Assembly (NCBI RefSeq): GCF_029051685.1
Contig: NZ_JAACFT010000021.1
Location: forward strand, 95,308-159,307
Length of the DNA: 64,000 nt
Direction of reading: 5' to 3'
Source: Bradyrhizobium sp. CSA207
Lineage (GTDB): Bacteria; Pseudomonadota; Alphaproteobacteria; Rhizobiales; Xanthobacteraceae
The notes below the pieces were generated by a model. The model was not told the DNA's origin, made no database searches, and was given only the letters and a program-made list of their open reading frames with translations. Below, in pieces: positions 42,242 through 50,830 of this stretch. How positions within the stretch are numbered: position 1 is the first letter of the stretch; the number at the start of each line of letters is the position of its first letter. The position numbers and the translations under genes are program-made.

Positions 42242-42474
42242 CAGAGCGGCTCGCGCTTCTCGGCTGCCGGCTGTCCACGCTCAACCATGAAATCCCCGCT
42301 GACGCGCGGTCCGTTCTGAAACAGATCATCCCATCGTTTGCCTTGAGGCACGATCACGCGGCTGCGGCCAATCTTCAGAATGTCAACCTGATGCACATTC
42401 TCTGGAAAGGCGACTGCCTTGGGCAGGCGGACGGCTTGGCTGCGATTACTGATGAACACCGTCGAGGTCGTCAT
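42241..42474 (-). CDS. vapB: VapB antitoxin (AbrB-type)
   Basis: 77 residues from ATG 42474 with AGGAAG upstream. 'MTTSTVFISNRSQAVRLPKAVAFPENVHQVDIL' is the AbrB-like swapped hairpin of VapB, followed by 'RSRVIVPQGKRWDDLF' and the toxin-binding tail. It binds VapC and the palindrome just upstream. Confidence 0.92.
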   Translation of the reverse strand: MTTSTVFISNRSQAVRLPKAVAFPENVHQVDILKIGRSRVIVPQGKRWDDLFQNGPRVSGDFMVERGQPAAEKREPL

Positions 42475-42486
42475 GCTGCTTCCTAG

Positions 42487-42509
42487 TGTATATCCAAATG
42501 GGATATACA
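42487..42509. promoter_or_regulatory. Inverted repeat operator of vapBC
   Basis: TGTATATCC (42487-42495) and its exact reverse complement GGATATACA (42501-42509) with a 5-nt centre, 13 bp upstream of the vapB ATG. This is a typical VapBC autoregulatory site overlapping the promoter. Confidence 0.7.
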
Positions 42510-42753
42510 TAGACCAGCGATGATATTTTTACAAGACCGCCCTGTCTGGCCATTTAGTCCCTACGGGTGGAATCCAAGTTCCGAACGTGGAGAGGGGAGC
42601 GTCCGACGCTCCGATCCGCCATCAAGTTCGTCTCTCGTTCGGAATCGGCAAGGAGATCGGCAAAAATCGGGGCGAAACCCTTTCCGACATGCCCGAAAAT
42701 GGTATAATATTATGCTGTTATAGTTGAATCGCGAAGGCAGAAAGATCGGCAAA

Positions 42754-44181
42754 ATGACCGGTATCGCCCATATGGAACCGATGCTTCCGGACCTTGATCC
42801 CGGCCTCAGTGATCAGGTACTCGCTCTGGTCGAGAAGTCCAGCTCCTTCAGCGGAGGCCTCAACGCGTCGCTTAAAGCTTCCGTCGGCGACATCGTCAGG
42901 GCGATGAACTGCTACTACTCCAACCTCATCGAAGGTCACGATACCCATCTCGCCGATATCGAGCGAGCGATGAAGAACGACTACTCGAAGGAGCCGAAGA
43001 AGCGGGACCTTCAGCTCGAGGCTAAAGCTCACATCGAAGTGCAGGGGATCATCGATCGCGGAGAGATGCCGTCCCCGGCTTTGTCGGTCGAGGGCATCTG
43101 CTGGATCCACCGGGAGTTCTGCAGCCGTCTTCCTGACAGCCTGCTGGCAATCGAGGACCCCGTCACGAAGGCGACGATCCGCATGACGCCTGGCGAACTC
43201 AGAAAGCGACACGTAAAGGTCGGCGAGCACCTTGCCCCCGAGCCGGCAACGCTGCCGGCTCTTCTTGCCCGCTTCGTCCAGGCCTACTCGTCGCCGATGC
43301 TGAGCAAGACGCAGCGAATTCTTTCAGTCGGCGCCGGTCATCACCGCTTGGCCTGGATCCATCCTTTCATGGACGGGAACGGCCGCGTCACCCGCCTCTT
43401 GTCGCATGCGCTCCTGAAAGAACTCGGCATCGGCTCGGAGTTGTGGTCCGTATCGCGCGGCCTGGCGCGCAACGTCGGCCGCTACAAGGAACTGCTGCAG
43501 GCCGCGGACGAGCCTCGTCGCGGAGATCTGGACGGGCGCGGCACCTTGACCGAAGCCGGCCTCGCCGAATTCTGCCGGTTCTTCCTTGAGGTCTGCATCG
43601 ATCAGATCGACTTTATGAGGTCTCCGCTCAATCCTTCCGAGCTTATGAACCGCGTCGAGGTCTGGGCGGACGAGGAGGTTCGAGCCAAGCGTCTTCCCAA
43701 GGGTTCATGGCGGCTCCTGCGGGAGGCGATCTTGATCGGAGAGTTTCCGCGCGCACGCGCTGTCGAATTGACAGGTTACCAGGACAGGCAGGCGCGCACG
43801 GTACTCGGCGAGTTGGTCGCGAAAGGCCTCCTAGTGTCCGATACGCCGAAGGGCCCTGTCCGTCTTGGCTTCCCGTCGACCGTCATCGAGCGCTGGTTTC
43901 CTGGACTGTACCAGCCGCGTCCGTCGATCGTCGCCGAGGCGAGCAAGACCCCAGCCCCGACCGCAGCCAGCGACGGAGAGAAAGCCAAGCTGGCCGAGGA
44001 ATTGAGCTCGCGCATGGCGCGGCGGGGCTGGGCGGTCCCGGACAATTTCGCAGAGACGATCTCCATCTATGCCGACGAGAGCGCCCTCGCTGCCATGCTG
44101 GAACAGGTCTGGCGAGCCAGCACGCTCAAAGACCTGCTCGACGAGCACCAGATAGTCATGCCGGGAATGGCGAACGACTAG
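42754..44181 (+). CDS. Fic-family AMPylase, class II (N-terminal inhibitory helix)
   Basis: 475 residues. The Fic motif HPFMDGNGR is at 203-211, intact. The inhibitory motif SNLIEG at 56-61 lies N-terminal to it, so this is a class II Fic protein held inactive by its own helix. A winged-helix C-terminal domain follows ('WRLLREAILIGEFPRARAVELTGYQDRQARTVLGELVAKGLL'), and a further ~90-residue tail. It transfers AMP (or another nucleotide) to protein side chains. ATG 42754 is preferred over TTG 42724. A strong terminator follows. A related C-terminal fragment exists at 13.2 kb. Confidence 0.93.
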   Translation: MTGIAHMEPMLPDLDPGLSDQVLALVEKSSSFSGGLNASLKASVGDIVRAMNCYYSNLIEGHDTHLADIERAMKNDYSKEPKKRDLQLEAKAHIEVQGIIDRGEMPSPALSVEGICWIHREFCSRLPDSLLAIEDPVTKATIRMTPGELRKRHVKVGEHLAPEPATLPALLARFVQAYSSPMLSKTQRILSVGAGHHRLAWIHPFMDGNGRVTRLLSHALLKELGIGSELWSVSRGLARNVGRYKELLQAADEPRRGDLDGRGTLTEAGLAEFCRFFLEVCIDQIDFMRSPLNPSELMNRVEVWADEEVRAKRLPKGSWRLLREAILIGEFPRARAVELTGYQDRQARTVLGELVAKGLLVSDTPKGPVRLGFPSTVIERWFPGLYQPRPSIVAEASKTPAPTAASDGEKAKLAEELSSRMARRGWAVPDNFAETISIYADESALAAMLEQVWRASTLKDLLDEHQIVMPGMAND

Positions 44182-44191
44182 GGTCGCCCTG

Positions 44192-44222
44192 AAAAAAGCC
44201 CCGCCGTTCGGCGCGGCTTTTT
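44192..44222 (+). terminator. Rho-independent terminator of the fic gene
   Basis: AAAAAGCCCCGCC-GTTC-GGCGCGGCTTTTT: 12 of 13 pairs match, with a 4-nt loop and a T-run, 10 bp after the Fic stop. Confidence 0.85.
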
Positions 44223-44282
44223 GCGATCGCGGGCCTATGCCCAAATCGTGGACGTTCTATGGTGTGAACCAGACCGGTGGCG

Positions 44283-44344
44283 CCGAGTAGAGGACCTACT
44301 TTGCCCCGATTAGGGGACGTACTTGTAGGGGACGAACTATGCCC
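44283..44344 (+). repeat. Dispersed repeat copy B, IS-end remnant
   Basis: Best-preserved copy: 'AGAGGACCTACTTTGCCCC', 'GATTAGGGGACGTACTTGTA', 'GGGGACGAACTATGCCC'. It contains three tandem versions of a GGGGAC-TACTTTGCCC unit, as expected for transposase-binding ends. It aligns with copy A at 10881. Confidence 0.55.
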
Positions 44345-44388
44345 GCGCGGCGATCCCCAACGCTAGGAGCTCCGCTCTCGTTGGATGT

Positions 44389-44604
44389 TTACGCCGCAAC
44401 TTGCGCAGCCTTCGCACGCTCCTCAAGAGCATAGATCGTCGATACGAGGTTGTCGCGTCGCTCGCGAAGATTTAGCGCAAGCAGCGGATATATCGGCTGC
44501 CGCACGTCGAACACTCCTGCCTTGACCTCTTCTTCGAGGATATCGGAATTCAAAAGATCGACGCGCCACCATAAATCGGAGATGGCGGTGAGCTTTTCGC
44601 TCAT
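44389..44604 (-). CDS. Small hypothetical protein
   Basis: 71 residues from ATG 44604: 'MSEKLTAISDLWWRVDLLNSDILEEEVKAGVFDVRQPIYPLLALNLRERRDNLVSTIYALEERAKAA'. It is helical and charged and looks like a real coding sequence. The N-terminal 23 bp overlap, on the opposite strand, the truncated 5' end of the deacetylase gene, so one of the two has been moved here by recombination. The function is unknown. Confidence 0.5.
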   Translation of the reverse strand: MSEKLTAISDLWWRVDLLNSDILEEEVKAGVFDVRQPIYPLLALNLRERRDNLVSTIYALEERAKAAQVAA

Positions 44605-45439
44605 GTTCGAGGGCGGCGGCCAGCCGATCTCGGGGGCCGGCGGCGTGATCCCCGACAAGATCGAGGACGGCGTACCCGACCTGCCCACCAACGCCTTCTT
44701 CGCTTACGGCCACTACGAAGGCATTCCCCGCGTGCTCGACCTGATGGACAAGCACCGGATCAAGCTCTCATCGTTCATGATCGGCAAAGCGGTCGAGACC
44801 TCGCCGGACCTCGCCCGGGAGATCGTGCGCCGCGGTCATGAGGCTGCCGCCCACGGCCGCGTTTGGGACAATTCATACCGACTCTCACGCGATGAGGAAA
44901 AACGCTTCATCGCCGACAGTGTCGAGACGATCCAGAAGATCACCGGCGAGAAGCCGCTCGGCTGGAACGCCTACTGGATGCGCAACTCCATTCACATCCT
45001 GGAGACGCTGCAGGATCTCGGTTTCCTCTATCACATCGACGAGCCGAGCCACGACGAGCCGTTCATCGTCCCGGTGCGCGGACGGGACTTTGTGACCGTT
45101 CCCTACACCTTCCACATGAACGATATCGTCTCCTTCCCGTTCGACGGCTGGAATCCGGCCGCCTACGAGCAGGCGCTGCGCGATGAATTCGACCAGCTTT
45201 ACGACGAAGGCGCGCATCGGCGGCGCATGATGGTGATCAGCCTGCACGACCGCATCTCCGGCCACGCCGGCCGGGTTCGCGCCCTCGACCGCTTCCTGAC
45301 CTACGCAAAGAGCAAGGAGGGCGTCTGGTTCGCCCGGAAGGACGAGATTGCCCGGTGGGCGCTCGATCATCGCGCCGACACGCCCGTCATCGAACGCGGC
45401 TCGCCGAACGTGACGGGCTTGCCCGGACCTACGGCCTGA
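44582..45439 (+). CDS. Polysaccharide-deacetylase-family protein, N-terminally truncated
   Basis: 285 residues from ATG 44582. The NodB-type barrel is nearly complete: 'VSFSLMFEGGGQPISGAGG', 'DLPTNAFFAYGHYEGIPRVLDLMDKHRIKLSSFMIGKAV', 'EIVRRGHEAAAHG', 'GWNAYWMRNSIHIL', 'MMVISLHDRISGHAGRV'. Family members normally have about 30-40 residues before the first strand, which are absent here; the upstream sequence belongs to an opposite-strand gene. It may be inactive or poorly expressed. It is followed closely by the VOC gene. Confidence 0.75.
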   Translation: MAVSFSLMFEGGGQPISGAGGVIPDKIEDGVPDLPTNAFFAYGHYEGIPRVLDLMDKHRIKLSSFMIGKAVETSPDLAREIVRRGHEAAAHGRVWDNSYRLSRDEEKRFIADSVETIQKITGEKPLGWNAYWMRNSIHILETLQDLGFLYHIDEPSHDEPFIVPVRGRDFVTVPYTFHMNDIVSFPFDGWNPAAYEQALRDEFDQLYDEGAHRRRMMVISLHDRISGHAGRVRALDRFLTYAKSKEGVWFARKDEIARWALDHRADTPVIERGSPNVTGLPGPTA

Positions 45440-45451
45440 AGGAATATCCTT

Positions 45452-45868
45452 ATGTCAGCTCAACTGAACCAGGCGCGCGTCCTGCTTGATCACGTCACGC
45501 TGCGCACCAACGATCTTGAAGGCACTCGCGCCTTCCTGGAAGCCGTGCTGGATTTGAGGCCGGGCTATCGGCCGGCCTTCTCCTTTCCGGGCTACTGGCT
45601 CTATGACGATGCCGAACCTGTCGTGCACCTGATTCCGGGCCGTGGCGGTCCGGCAGATCGAACGGGTGAGACAATCGACCACGTGGGCTTTCGTCTTACC
45701 GATCATGACGGCATGCGCCGCAAGCTGGATGACCTCGACATCCCCTATTCGCGAATGGAGTTGCCCGAGCTCGGTGAACGCCGCCTCTTCGTTCGGACCC
45801 CCGCGGGAATACTCCTGGAGCTGGTTTTTCGCGATACGACAACCATTTCCAAGCAAACGAGTGACTAA
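45452..45868 (+). CDS. VOC-family (glyoxalase/dioxygenase fold) protein
   Basis: 138 residues forming one vicinal-oxygen-chelate module: 'LLDHVTLRTNDLEGTRAFLEAVLDLRPG' (His ligand), 'VVHLIPG', 'IDHVGFRLTD' (His) and 'IFVRTPAGILLEL'-like 'LFVRTPAGILLELVF' (Glu). Metal ligands are in place, so it is probably an active lyase, isomerase or dioxygenase. It begins 12 bp after the deacetylase gene, likely one transcript. Confidence 0.88.
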   Translation: MSAQLNQARVLLDHVTLRTNDLEGTRAFLEAVLDLRPGYRPAFSFPGYWLYDDAEPVVHLIPGRGGPADRTGETIDHVGFRLTDHDGMRRKLDDLDIPYSRMELPELGERRLFVRTPAGILLELVFRDTTTISKQTSD

Positions 45869-45962
45869 TAGGTCTTCAAAACCTGCCATTTTCACTCTTG
45901 CTCACTTGCTATCGACACCCGCCCTCGCCGCCGGCGACGTAATGAATGACCGCTTCGCGCCA

Positions 45963-46347
45963 TTAGCAGACTTTCAAACCGGCTTTGGACCGCGACGAAC
46001 GCGCTTTGGCTATTCCTTTGTCGAGCTTACTTTGGTCGCTTGCGGGCGATTTACGCAACCGTGGTGCCGCATATTCCAGAAAACTGTGCATCTTTAGAGG
46101 CAAAAGACCTTGACCGGCATGAACCCAAATGCACGGGCATTGGTTCGGGCTCGTACTCCGTCTGAACGATCCGGATTTTGCCCTCGCTGATAGCTTGGGC
46201 GACCTGATAAGACAGGACGTGGGTAATACCAATCCCGGCGATCGCGGCATCAATCGCTGCCTCCGCCGTGTTGACATTAAGACGGCATCTTGGACGCTGC
46301 GCCTGAGCGAGATCTGGTCTTGCGCCGGGATCGCGCGGCGGGCCCAC
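45963..46347 (-). pseudogene. Remnant of a LysR-family regulator
   Basis: The frame at 46347-46130 encodes the LysR effector domain middle ('NVNTAEAAIDAAIAGIGITHVLSYQVAQAISEGKIRIV', 'EPMPVHL'). At about 46130 the similarity moves to another frame ('HAGQGLLPLKMHSFLEYAAPRLR'). The DNA-binding half is missing. It is a 5'-truncated and frameshifted pseudogene. Confidence 0.65.
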
Positions 46348-46378
46348 TCAACGGGGGCCGATCACTCAGCGTCGTCAC

Positions 46379-47218
46379 CTAAGCGAGCCAGCGTTTGCGC
46401 CGCTTGTAGTGCTTCACATCGCGGAATGATTTTCGCTTCTCGCCGGCGACGCCAAGATAGAATTCCTTGACGTCCTCATTTGCGGCGAGCGCCCTGGCCT
46501 CGCCGTCCATCACCACGCGGCCATTTTCGAGGATATATCCGTAGTTGGCGTATTTGAGTGCCATATTGGTGTTCTGCTCGGCGAGCAAAAACGAGACACC
46601 TTCCTTGACGTTCAGATCCTTCACGATCTCGAAGATCTCTTCGACGATCTGCGGCGCGAGGCCCATCGAAGGCTCGTCGAGCAGGATCATCTTCGGGCGC
46701 GACATCAGCGCACGGCCGATCACGCACATCTGCTGTTCGCCGCCCGACGTATAGCCGGCGGTCGAATTCCGCCGCTCCCCGAGACGGGGGAAATAGGCAT
46801 AGACTCGCTCCAGATCCTGCGCGATCGCGGCCTTGCCGTCCCTGCGCGTGAAGGCGCCGGTCAGCAGATTCTCTTCGACCGTGAGGTGAGCGAAGCAACG
46901 CCGTCCTTCCATCACCTGAATGCAGCCGCGCCGCACCACATCGTTTGGCGATAGCGACTGCACTTCGACGCCGTCGAACAGGATCGAGCCCTTGGTGACC
47001 TCGCCGCGCTCCGCATGCAGCAGATTGGAAACCGCCTTCAGCGTCGTTGTCTTGCCCGCACCATTGGCGCCGAGAAGCGCGACAATTCCGCCCCGTGGCA
47101 CATCCAGCGACACCCCCTTCAACACGAGGATGACGTGATCGTAGACAACCTCGATATTGTTGACCGATAGAAACAGCGCTGCCGCTTCTGTCGCGACGGC
47201 GGCCTTAGGGATTGACAC
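46379..47218 (-). CDS. livF: Branched-chain amino-acid-type ABC transporter ATPase
   Basis: 279 residues, LivF type. Walker A GANGAGKTT, signature 'YTSGGEQQMCVIGRALM', Walker B 'MILLDEPSMGLAPQ', His switch region 'FLLAEQNTNMAL'. It is slightly longer than LivF because of an N-terminal extension and a basic tail ('KHYKRRKRW'). It is the last gene of the Liv-like operon. Confidence 0.93.
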   Translation of the reverse strand: MSIPKAAVATEAAALFLSVNNIEVVYDHVILVLKGVSLDVPRGGIVALLGANGAGKTTTLKAVSNLLHAERGEVTKGSILFDGVEVQSLSPNDVVRRGCIQVMEGRRCFAHLTVEENLLTGAFTRRDGKAAIAQDLERVYAYFPRLGERRNSTAGYTSGGEQQMCVIGRALMSRPKMILLDEPSMGLAPQIVEEIFEIVKDLNVKEGVSFLLAEQNTNMALKYANYGYILENGRVVMDGEARALAANEDVKEFYLGVAGEKRKSFRDVKHYKRRKRWLA

Positions 47219-47295
47219 GCGGCTCCTCCAGACGGTTGCGGCTCTCGGGATATCCGGGAGGAGGCGAACGCTCCTCCCGGATCGCCGAGATGAGT

Positions 47296-48615
47296 TCAGC
47301 TCTCCTTCGAGCAGTCCCGCGGCTTGACGTTCTTCTCCGCGGCATACTTCCCGGAAACTTCCTCGACGAGCGGTTCGGTCTCGGATTGGTTGGCCGTGTA
47401 CCAGTCAGAGATGACTTTCCAGCCCTTGCCGTCCCACTGCTGTACGCGCCCGTCCCGCGCGCCCTCGTGGTCGGAGCAAGAAATCCTGATCGGCTTCAAC
47501 ATACCCTCGAAGCCGAGTTCCTTGATACGTGCATCCGAGAGGTTGAGGTTCTCCAGACCCCAGCGGACCTGCTCGCCCGTCAGCGGCTTCTTGCCGAACT
47601 TTTCCTGCGCCTTGCGGATCGCCTCGACCCCGAGCATGGCGTTCACCATGCCGCGGTTGTAGAGAACCTCGCCGACCTTGCCGGGCTCCGACGCCCCCTT
47701 GTCCCTTGCATAGACGTACTTCTCGATGTCGGCATGCACGAGGAACTTGCCTGCGCCATGCTGAAGCATCAGCGACTTGTAGCCGACGGCTTGATCGCCT
47801 GCGGGAGTTACATCCGGCTCCGCGCCCGACCACCAAACACCGATCATCTTGTCGCGCGGATAGGCAACGGCCGCCGCTTCCTTGACTGCCGTGCCGTTCA
47901 TGACGCCCCAGCCCCAGACCAAGACATAGTCCGGCCGATTCTGGCGGATCGCAAGCCATTGCGACTTCTGTTCGACACCGGGGTGCGTCACCGGGATCGG
48001 CGTGAACTCAAAGCCGTACTTCTTTGCCAGCACCTGCAGCATCGGGATCGGCTCCTTGCCGTAAGGGCTGTCGTGATAGAGCAATGAAATCTTCTTGCCT
48101 TTCAGCTTGTCGAAGCCGCCGACCTCCTTGGCGATGTGCTGAATCGCGATATCGGCCGCAGACCAGTACGTGCCGAGCAGCGGGAAATTGTACGCGAACA
48201 CGGCTCCATTCTTGGAATCGGCACGGCCGTAGCCCATCGTGATAATCGGGATCTTGTCAGTCGTGGTCTTTTCAGTGAGGGCGAATGTAATGCCAGTCGA
48301 CAGCGGATTGATGAAGGCCGCGCCGGTCGGGCCCTTGCCTTTGAGACGCTCGTAACACTCAACGCCCTTGTCGGTGGCGTAGCCAGTCTCGCATTCCTCG
48401 ACCAGAAGCTTGACGCCGTTGATGCCGCCGTCGCGCTCATTGATCAGGCTGTAGTAGTCAGCCACGCCGTTTGCATACGGCACGCCGTTCACGGCGTACG
48501 CGCCCGTCCGGTAGGACAGTATCGGGATGAACTGTTCGTTCTGCGCCGCAGCCGGAGCGGCAAGCGCTGCGCTTGATAACATGGCTGCCGCCAGTATCAG
48601 TTTGTTGCGTACCAT
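47296..48615 (-). CDS. Liv-type periplasmic substrate-binding protein
   Basis: 439 residues, with signal peptide ('MVRNKLILAAAMLSSAALAAPAAAQ') and family-6 solute-binding fold ('ILSYRTGAYAVNGVPYANGVADYYSLINERDGGINGVKLLVEECETGY', 'GSEPG'-like 'GASEPGKVGEVLYNRGMVNA'). In bradyrhizobia such proteins often bind aromatic acids or other carboxylates instead of branched amino acids; the acyl-CoA ligase in the operon supports that reading. Confidence 0.92.
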   Translation of the reverse strand: MVRNKLILAAAMLSSAALAAPAAAQNEQFIPILSYRTGAYAVNGVPYANGVADYYSLINERDGGINGVKLLVEECETGYATDKGVECYERLKGKGPTGAAFINPLSTGITFALTEKTTTDKIPIITMGYGRADSKNGAVFAYNFPLLGTYWSAADIAIQHIAKEVGGFDKLKGKKISLLYHDSPYGKEPIPMLQVLAKKYGFEFTPIPVTHPGVEQKSQWLAIRQNRPDYVLVWGWGVMNGTAVKEAAAVAYPRDKMIGVWWSGAEPDVTPAGDQAVGYKSLMLQHGAGKFLVHADIEKYVYARDKGASEPGKVGEVLYNRGMVNAMLGVEAIRKAQEKFGKKPLTGEQVRWGLENLNLSDARIKELGFEGMLKPIRISCSDHEGARDGRVQQWDGKGWKVISDWYTANQSETEPLVEEVSGKYAAEKNVKPRDCSKES

Positions 48616-48747
48616 ATTGGTGTCCTCCTCATTCAGCCCGGTTTTTTGCCGTACCGGGTCTTGTTTTCGCGGGGCTTCCTTGCTGCTGTTGCCAACGACC
48701 GCCGCTCCGCGTTGCGATCTCCGGCTTCCTTCGCGCTGACCGCCCCT

Positions 48748-49875
48748 TCAGTAGGGAAACGGCCAAAGTCTGAGCTTCTCCTTGCCAATCGATATGAGCC
48801 GGGCAAACCCATGTGGCTCCTTGATGAGAAGATAGCAGATCAACGATCCAAAGATGATGAATTCCAGATGAGTGATCGTCTCTGTCGATAGCGGCACACC
48901 GAGCTGGGTTGGAATCAGGTTCAGCAGGATCGGCAGAATGAGGATAAAGGCCGCACCGACGAACGAACCCATGATCGATCCCAACCCGCCGATGATCACC
49001 ATGAACAGAAGCTGCAGCGAACGGTCGATCGAGAACGCGAGCGGCTCCCATGAGCCCAGATAGACGAACGCCCAGAGGGCGCCGGCCACGCCGATGATAA
49101 ATGAAGAGACCGCAAAAGCCGTGAGCTTTGCGTAGAGTGGCCGGATGCCGATCAGCTCGGCGGCTATGTCCATGTCGCGGATTGCCATCCACTGTCTGCC
49201 GAGATTGCCGCGAACGAGGTTCTTCGCCAGGACCGCGAACACGGTTATGAAGATCAGGCACAGCAGATAGCGCTCGATAGGCGTGTTTACGGCCAGACCG
49301 AAGAAATCCAATCTCGGCGCATTGACCGACCCTGACGGCGCGTAATTGGTGAACCACGGCACCCGCAGGAATACCCAGTCGAAGAAGAACTGTGCCGCGA
49401 GCGTTGCGACCGCGAGATAAAGGCCCTTGATCCGCAGACTGGGAATACCGAAGAGGATGCCGGCAATCGCTGCCATGAGCCCGCCGAGCAAAATGGATGG
49501 CAGCACAGGCAATGGCGGGATCGAAATCGCGAAACCAAACCAGGCGAGCGGAATATGAACGCCGGTTCCCAACTTGTAAGCAGAATAGGCGCCGATAGCC
49601 ATGAATGCGCCGCTGCCGAGCGAGATCTGGCCGCAATAGCCGACGAGAACGTTTACGCCGATCGCGGCGAGCGCGAGGATCAGGAAGGGCAGCAGAATGG
49701 CCCACAGCAGATACTCGCTGTTGAACGGCCAAATGTGGAAAGTCGCCAGCAGCGGCACCCCAACGAAGGCGATCCCAAGCAAGATACCAAGCGCAATTCG
49801 ATCCTGGCGGATCGGGAAGATCGCCATATCTTCCGCGTAAGTCGTCTTGAATTGGCCAGCCTCACGATAAAGCAC
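48748..49875 (-). CDS. livM: Branched-chain-type ABC permease
   Basis: 375 residues, about ten membrane spans, with LivM features 'NVLVGYCGQISLGSGAFMAIGAYSAYKLG' and the cytoplasmic loop 'RNMD'-like 'WMAIRDMDIAAELIGIRPLYAKLTAFAVSSF'. It forms the inner-membrane channel with LivH. It is preceded by livH at 15 bp. Confidence 0.93.
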   Translation of the reverse strand: MLYREAGQFKTTYAEDMAIFPIRQDRIALGILLGIAFVGVPLLATFHIWPFNSEYLLWAILLPFLILALAAIGVNVLVGYCGQISLGSGAFMAIGAYSAYKLGTGVHIPLAWFGFAISIPPLPVLPSILLGGLMAAIAGILFGIPSLRIKGLYLAVATLAAQFFFDWVFLRVPWFTNYAPSGSVNAPRLDFFGLAVNTPIERYLLCLIFITVFAVLAKNLVRGNLGRQWMAIRDMDIAAELIGIRPLYAKLTAFAVSSFIIGVAGALWAFVYLGSWEPLAFSIDRSLQLLFMVIIGGLGSIMGSFVGAAFILILPILLNLIPTQLGVPLSTETITHLEFIIFGSLICYLLIKEPHGFARLISIGKEKLRLWPFPY

Positions 49876-49890
49876 AACAAATTCCTCGTC

Positions 49891-50820
49891 TCAGATACGT
49901 TCGATGATCCGCTCGCCGAACAGCCCCTGCGGCCGCACGAGCAGTACCGCCAACGCCAGCACATAGGCGAACCAATATTCGATACCGCCACCAATATACG
50001 ACCCCAGGAACACCTCCGCGATCTTCTCGCCCGCACCCACAATGAACCCGCCGACGATGGCCCCTGGAATTGAGGTAAGGCCCCCAATGATCAGAACCGG
50101 CAAGGCCTTCAGCGCGAGAAACGTGATGGAGAACTGTACGCCCAGTTTGGTACCCCACACGGTCGCCGCAACCAGCGCAACGAGACCGGCGGCAAGCCAG
50201 ACTACGAACCAGATCCAGCTGATTGGAATCCCGACCGACTGCGCGGCCAAGTGGTCATCTGCAACCGCCCTAAGTGCGCGACCGGTCTTGGTACGCTCGA
50301 AGAAGATCGCGAGGCCCGCGACCAGAATGCCGGCGATAAAGCCGCCCCAGACATCCAGCTTGTTGAGCAGAATTCCACCGGGAAAGAGATTTTCAAACAG
50401 GAACCAGGCGTCCGTCGGAAACAGCCGCAAAGGGTAAGCATCGGAACCGAAGATCATCTGGGCCGCACCCTCGAGGATGAATGTCACGCCGATGGTAGAC
50501 ATGAACAGCGTAAGGGCGTCCTGGTTGACAAGAGGTCCGATCACGAACCGCTCGATCAACCAGGCCGTTATCGCCATGATCACGGCAGCGAAGCCAATGC
50601 CGAGGATGATCGCAGCCCAAAGCGGGAAACCCCAGGCCACCAGCAGGTCGAGCGAGCGAACCAGCGCAAGCCCGGCGAGCAAGACCATTGCGCCTTGCGC
50701 AAAGTTAAAGACGCCGGATGCTTTGAAGATCAACACGAAGCCGAGCGCGACCAGCGAATACAGCACGCCGGACATCAATCCGCCGATCAGCACTTCAAGA
50801 AATTGACCCAACGCGATCAC
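49891..50820 (-). CDS. livH: Branched-chain-type ABC permease
   Basis: 309 residues, hydrophobic, with LivH marks 'GGLMSGVLYSLVALGFVLIFKASGVFNFAQGAMVLLAG', 'GRALRAVADDHLAAQSVGIPISWIW', and 'VGAGEKIAEVFLGSYIGGG'. It is the second permease of the transporter, lying 10 bp after the livG stop. Confidence 0.93.
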   Translation of the reverse strand: MIALGQFLEVLIGGLMSGVLYSLVALGFVLIFKASGVFNFAQGAMVLLAGLALVRSLDLLVAWGFPLWAAIILGIGFAAVIMAITAWLIERFVIGPLVNQDALTLFMSTIGVTFILEGAAQMIFGSDAYPLRLFPTDAWFLFENLFPGGILLNKLDVWGGFIAGILVAGLAIFFERTKTGRALRAVADDHLAAQSVGIPISWIWFVVWLAAGLVALVAATVWGTKLGVQFSITFLALKALPVLIIGGLTSIPGAIVGGFIVGAGEKIAEVFLGSYIGGGIEYWFAYVLALAVLLVRPQGLFGERIIERI

Positions 50821-50830
50821 GCAACGCTCC

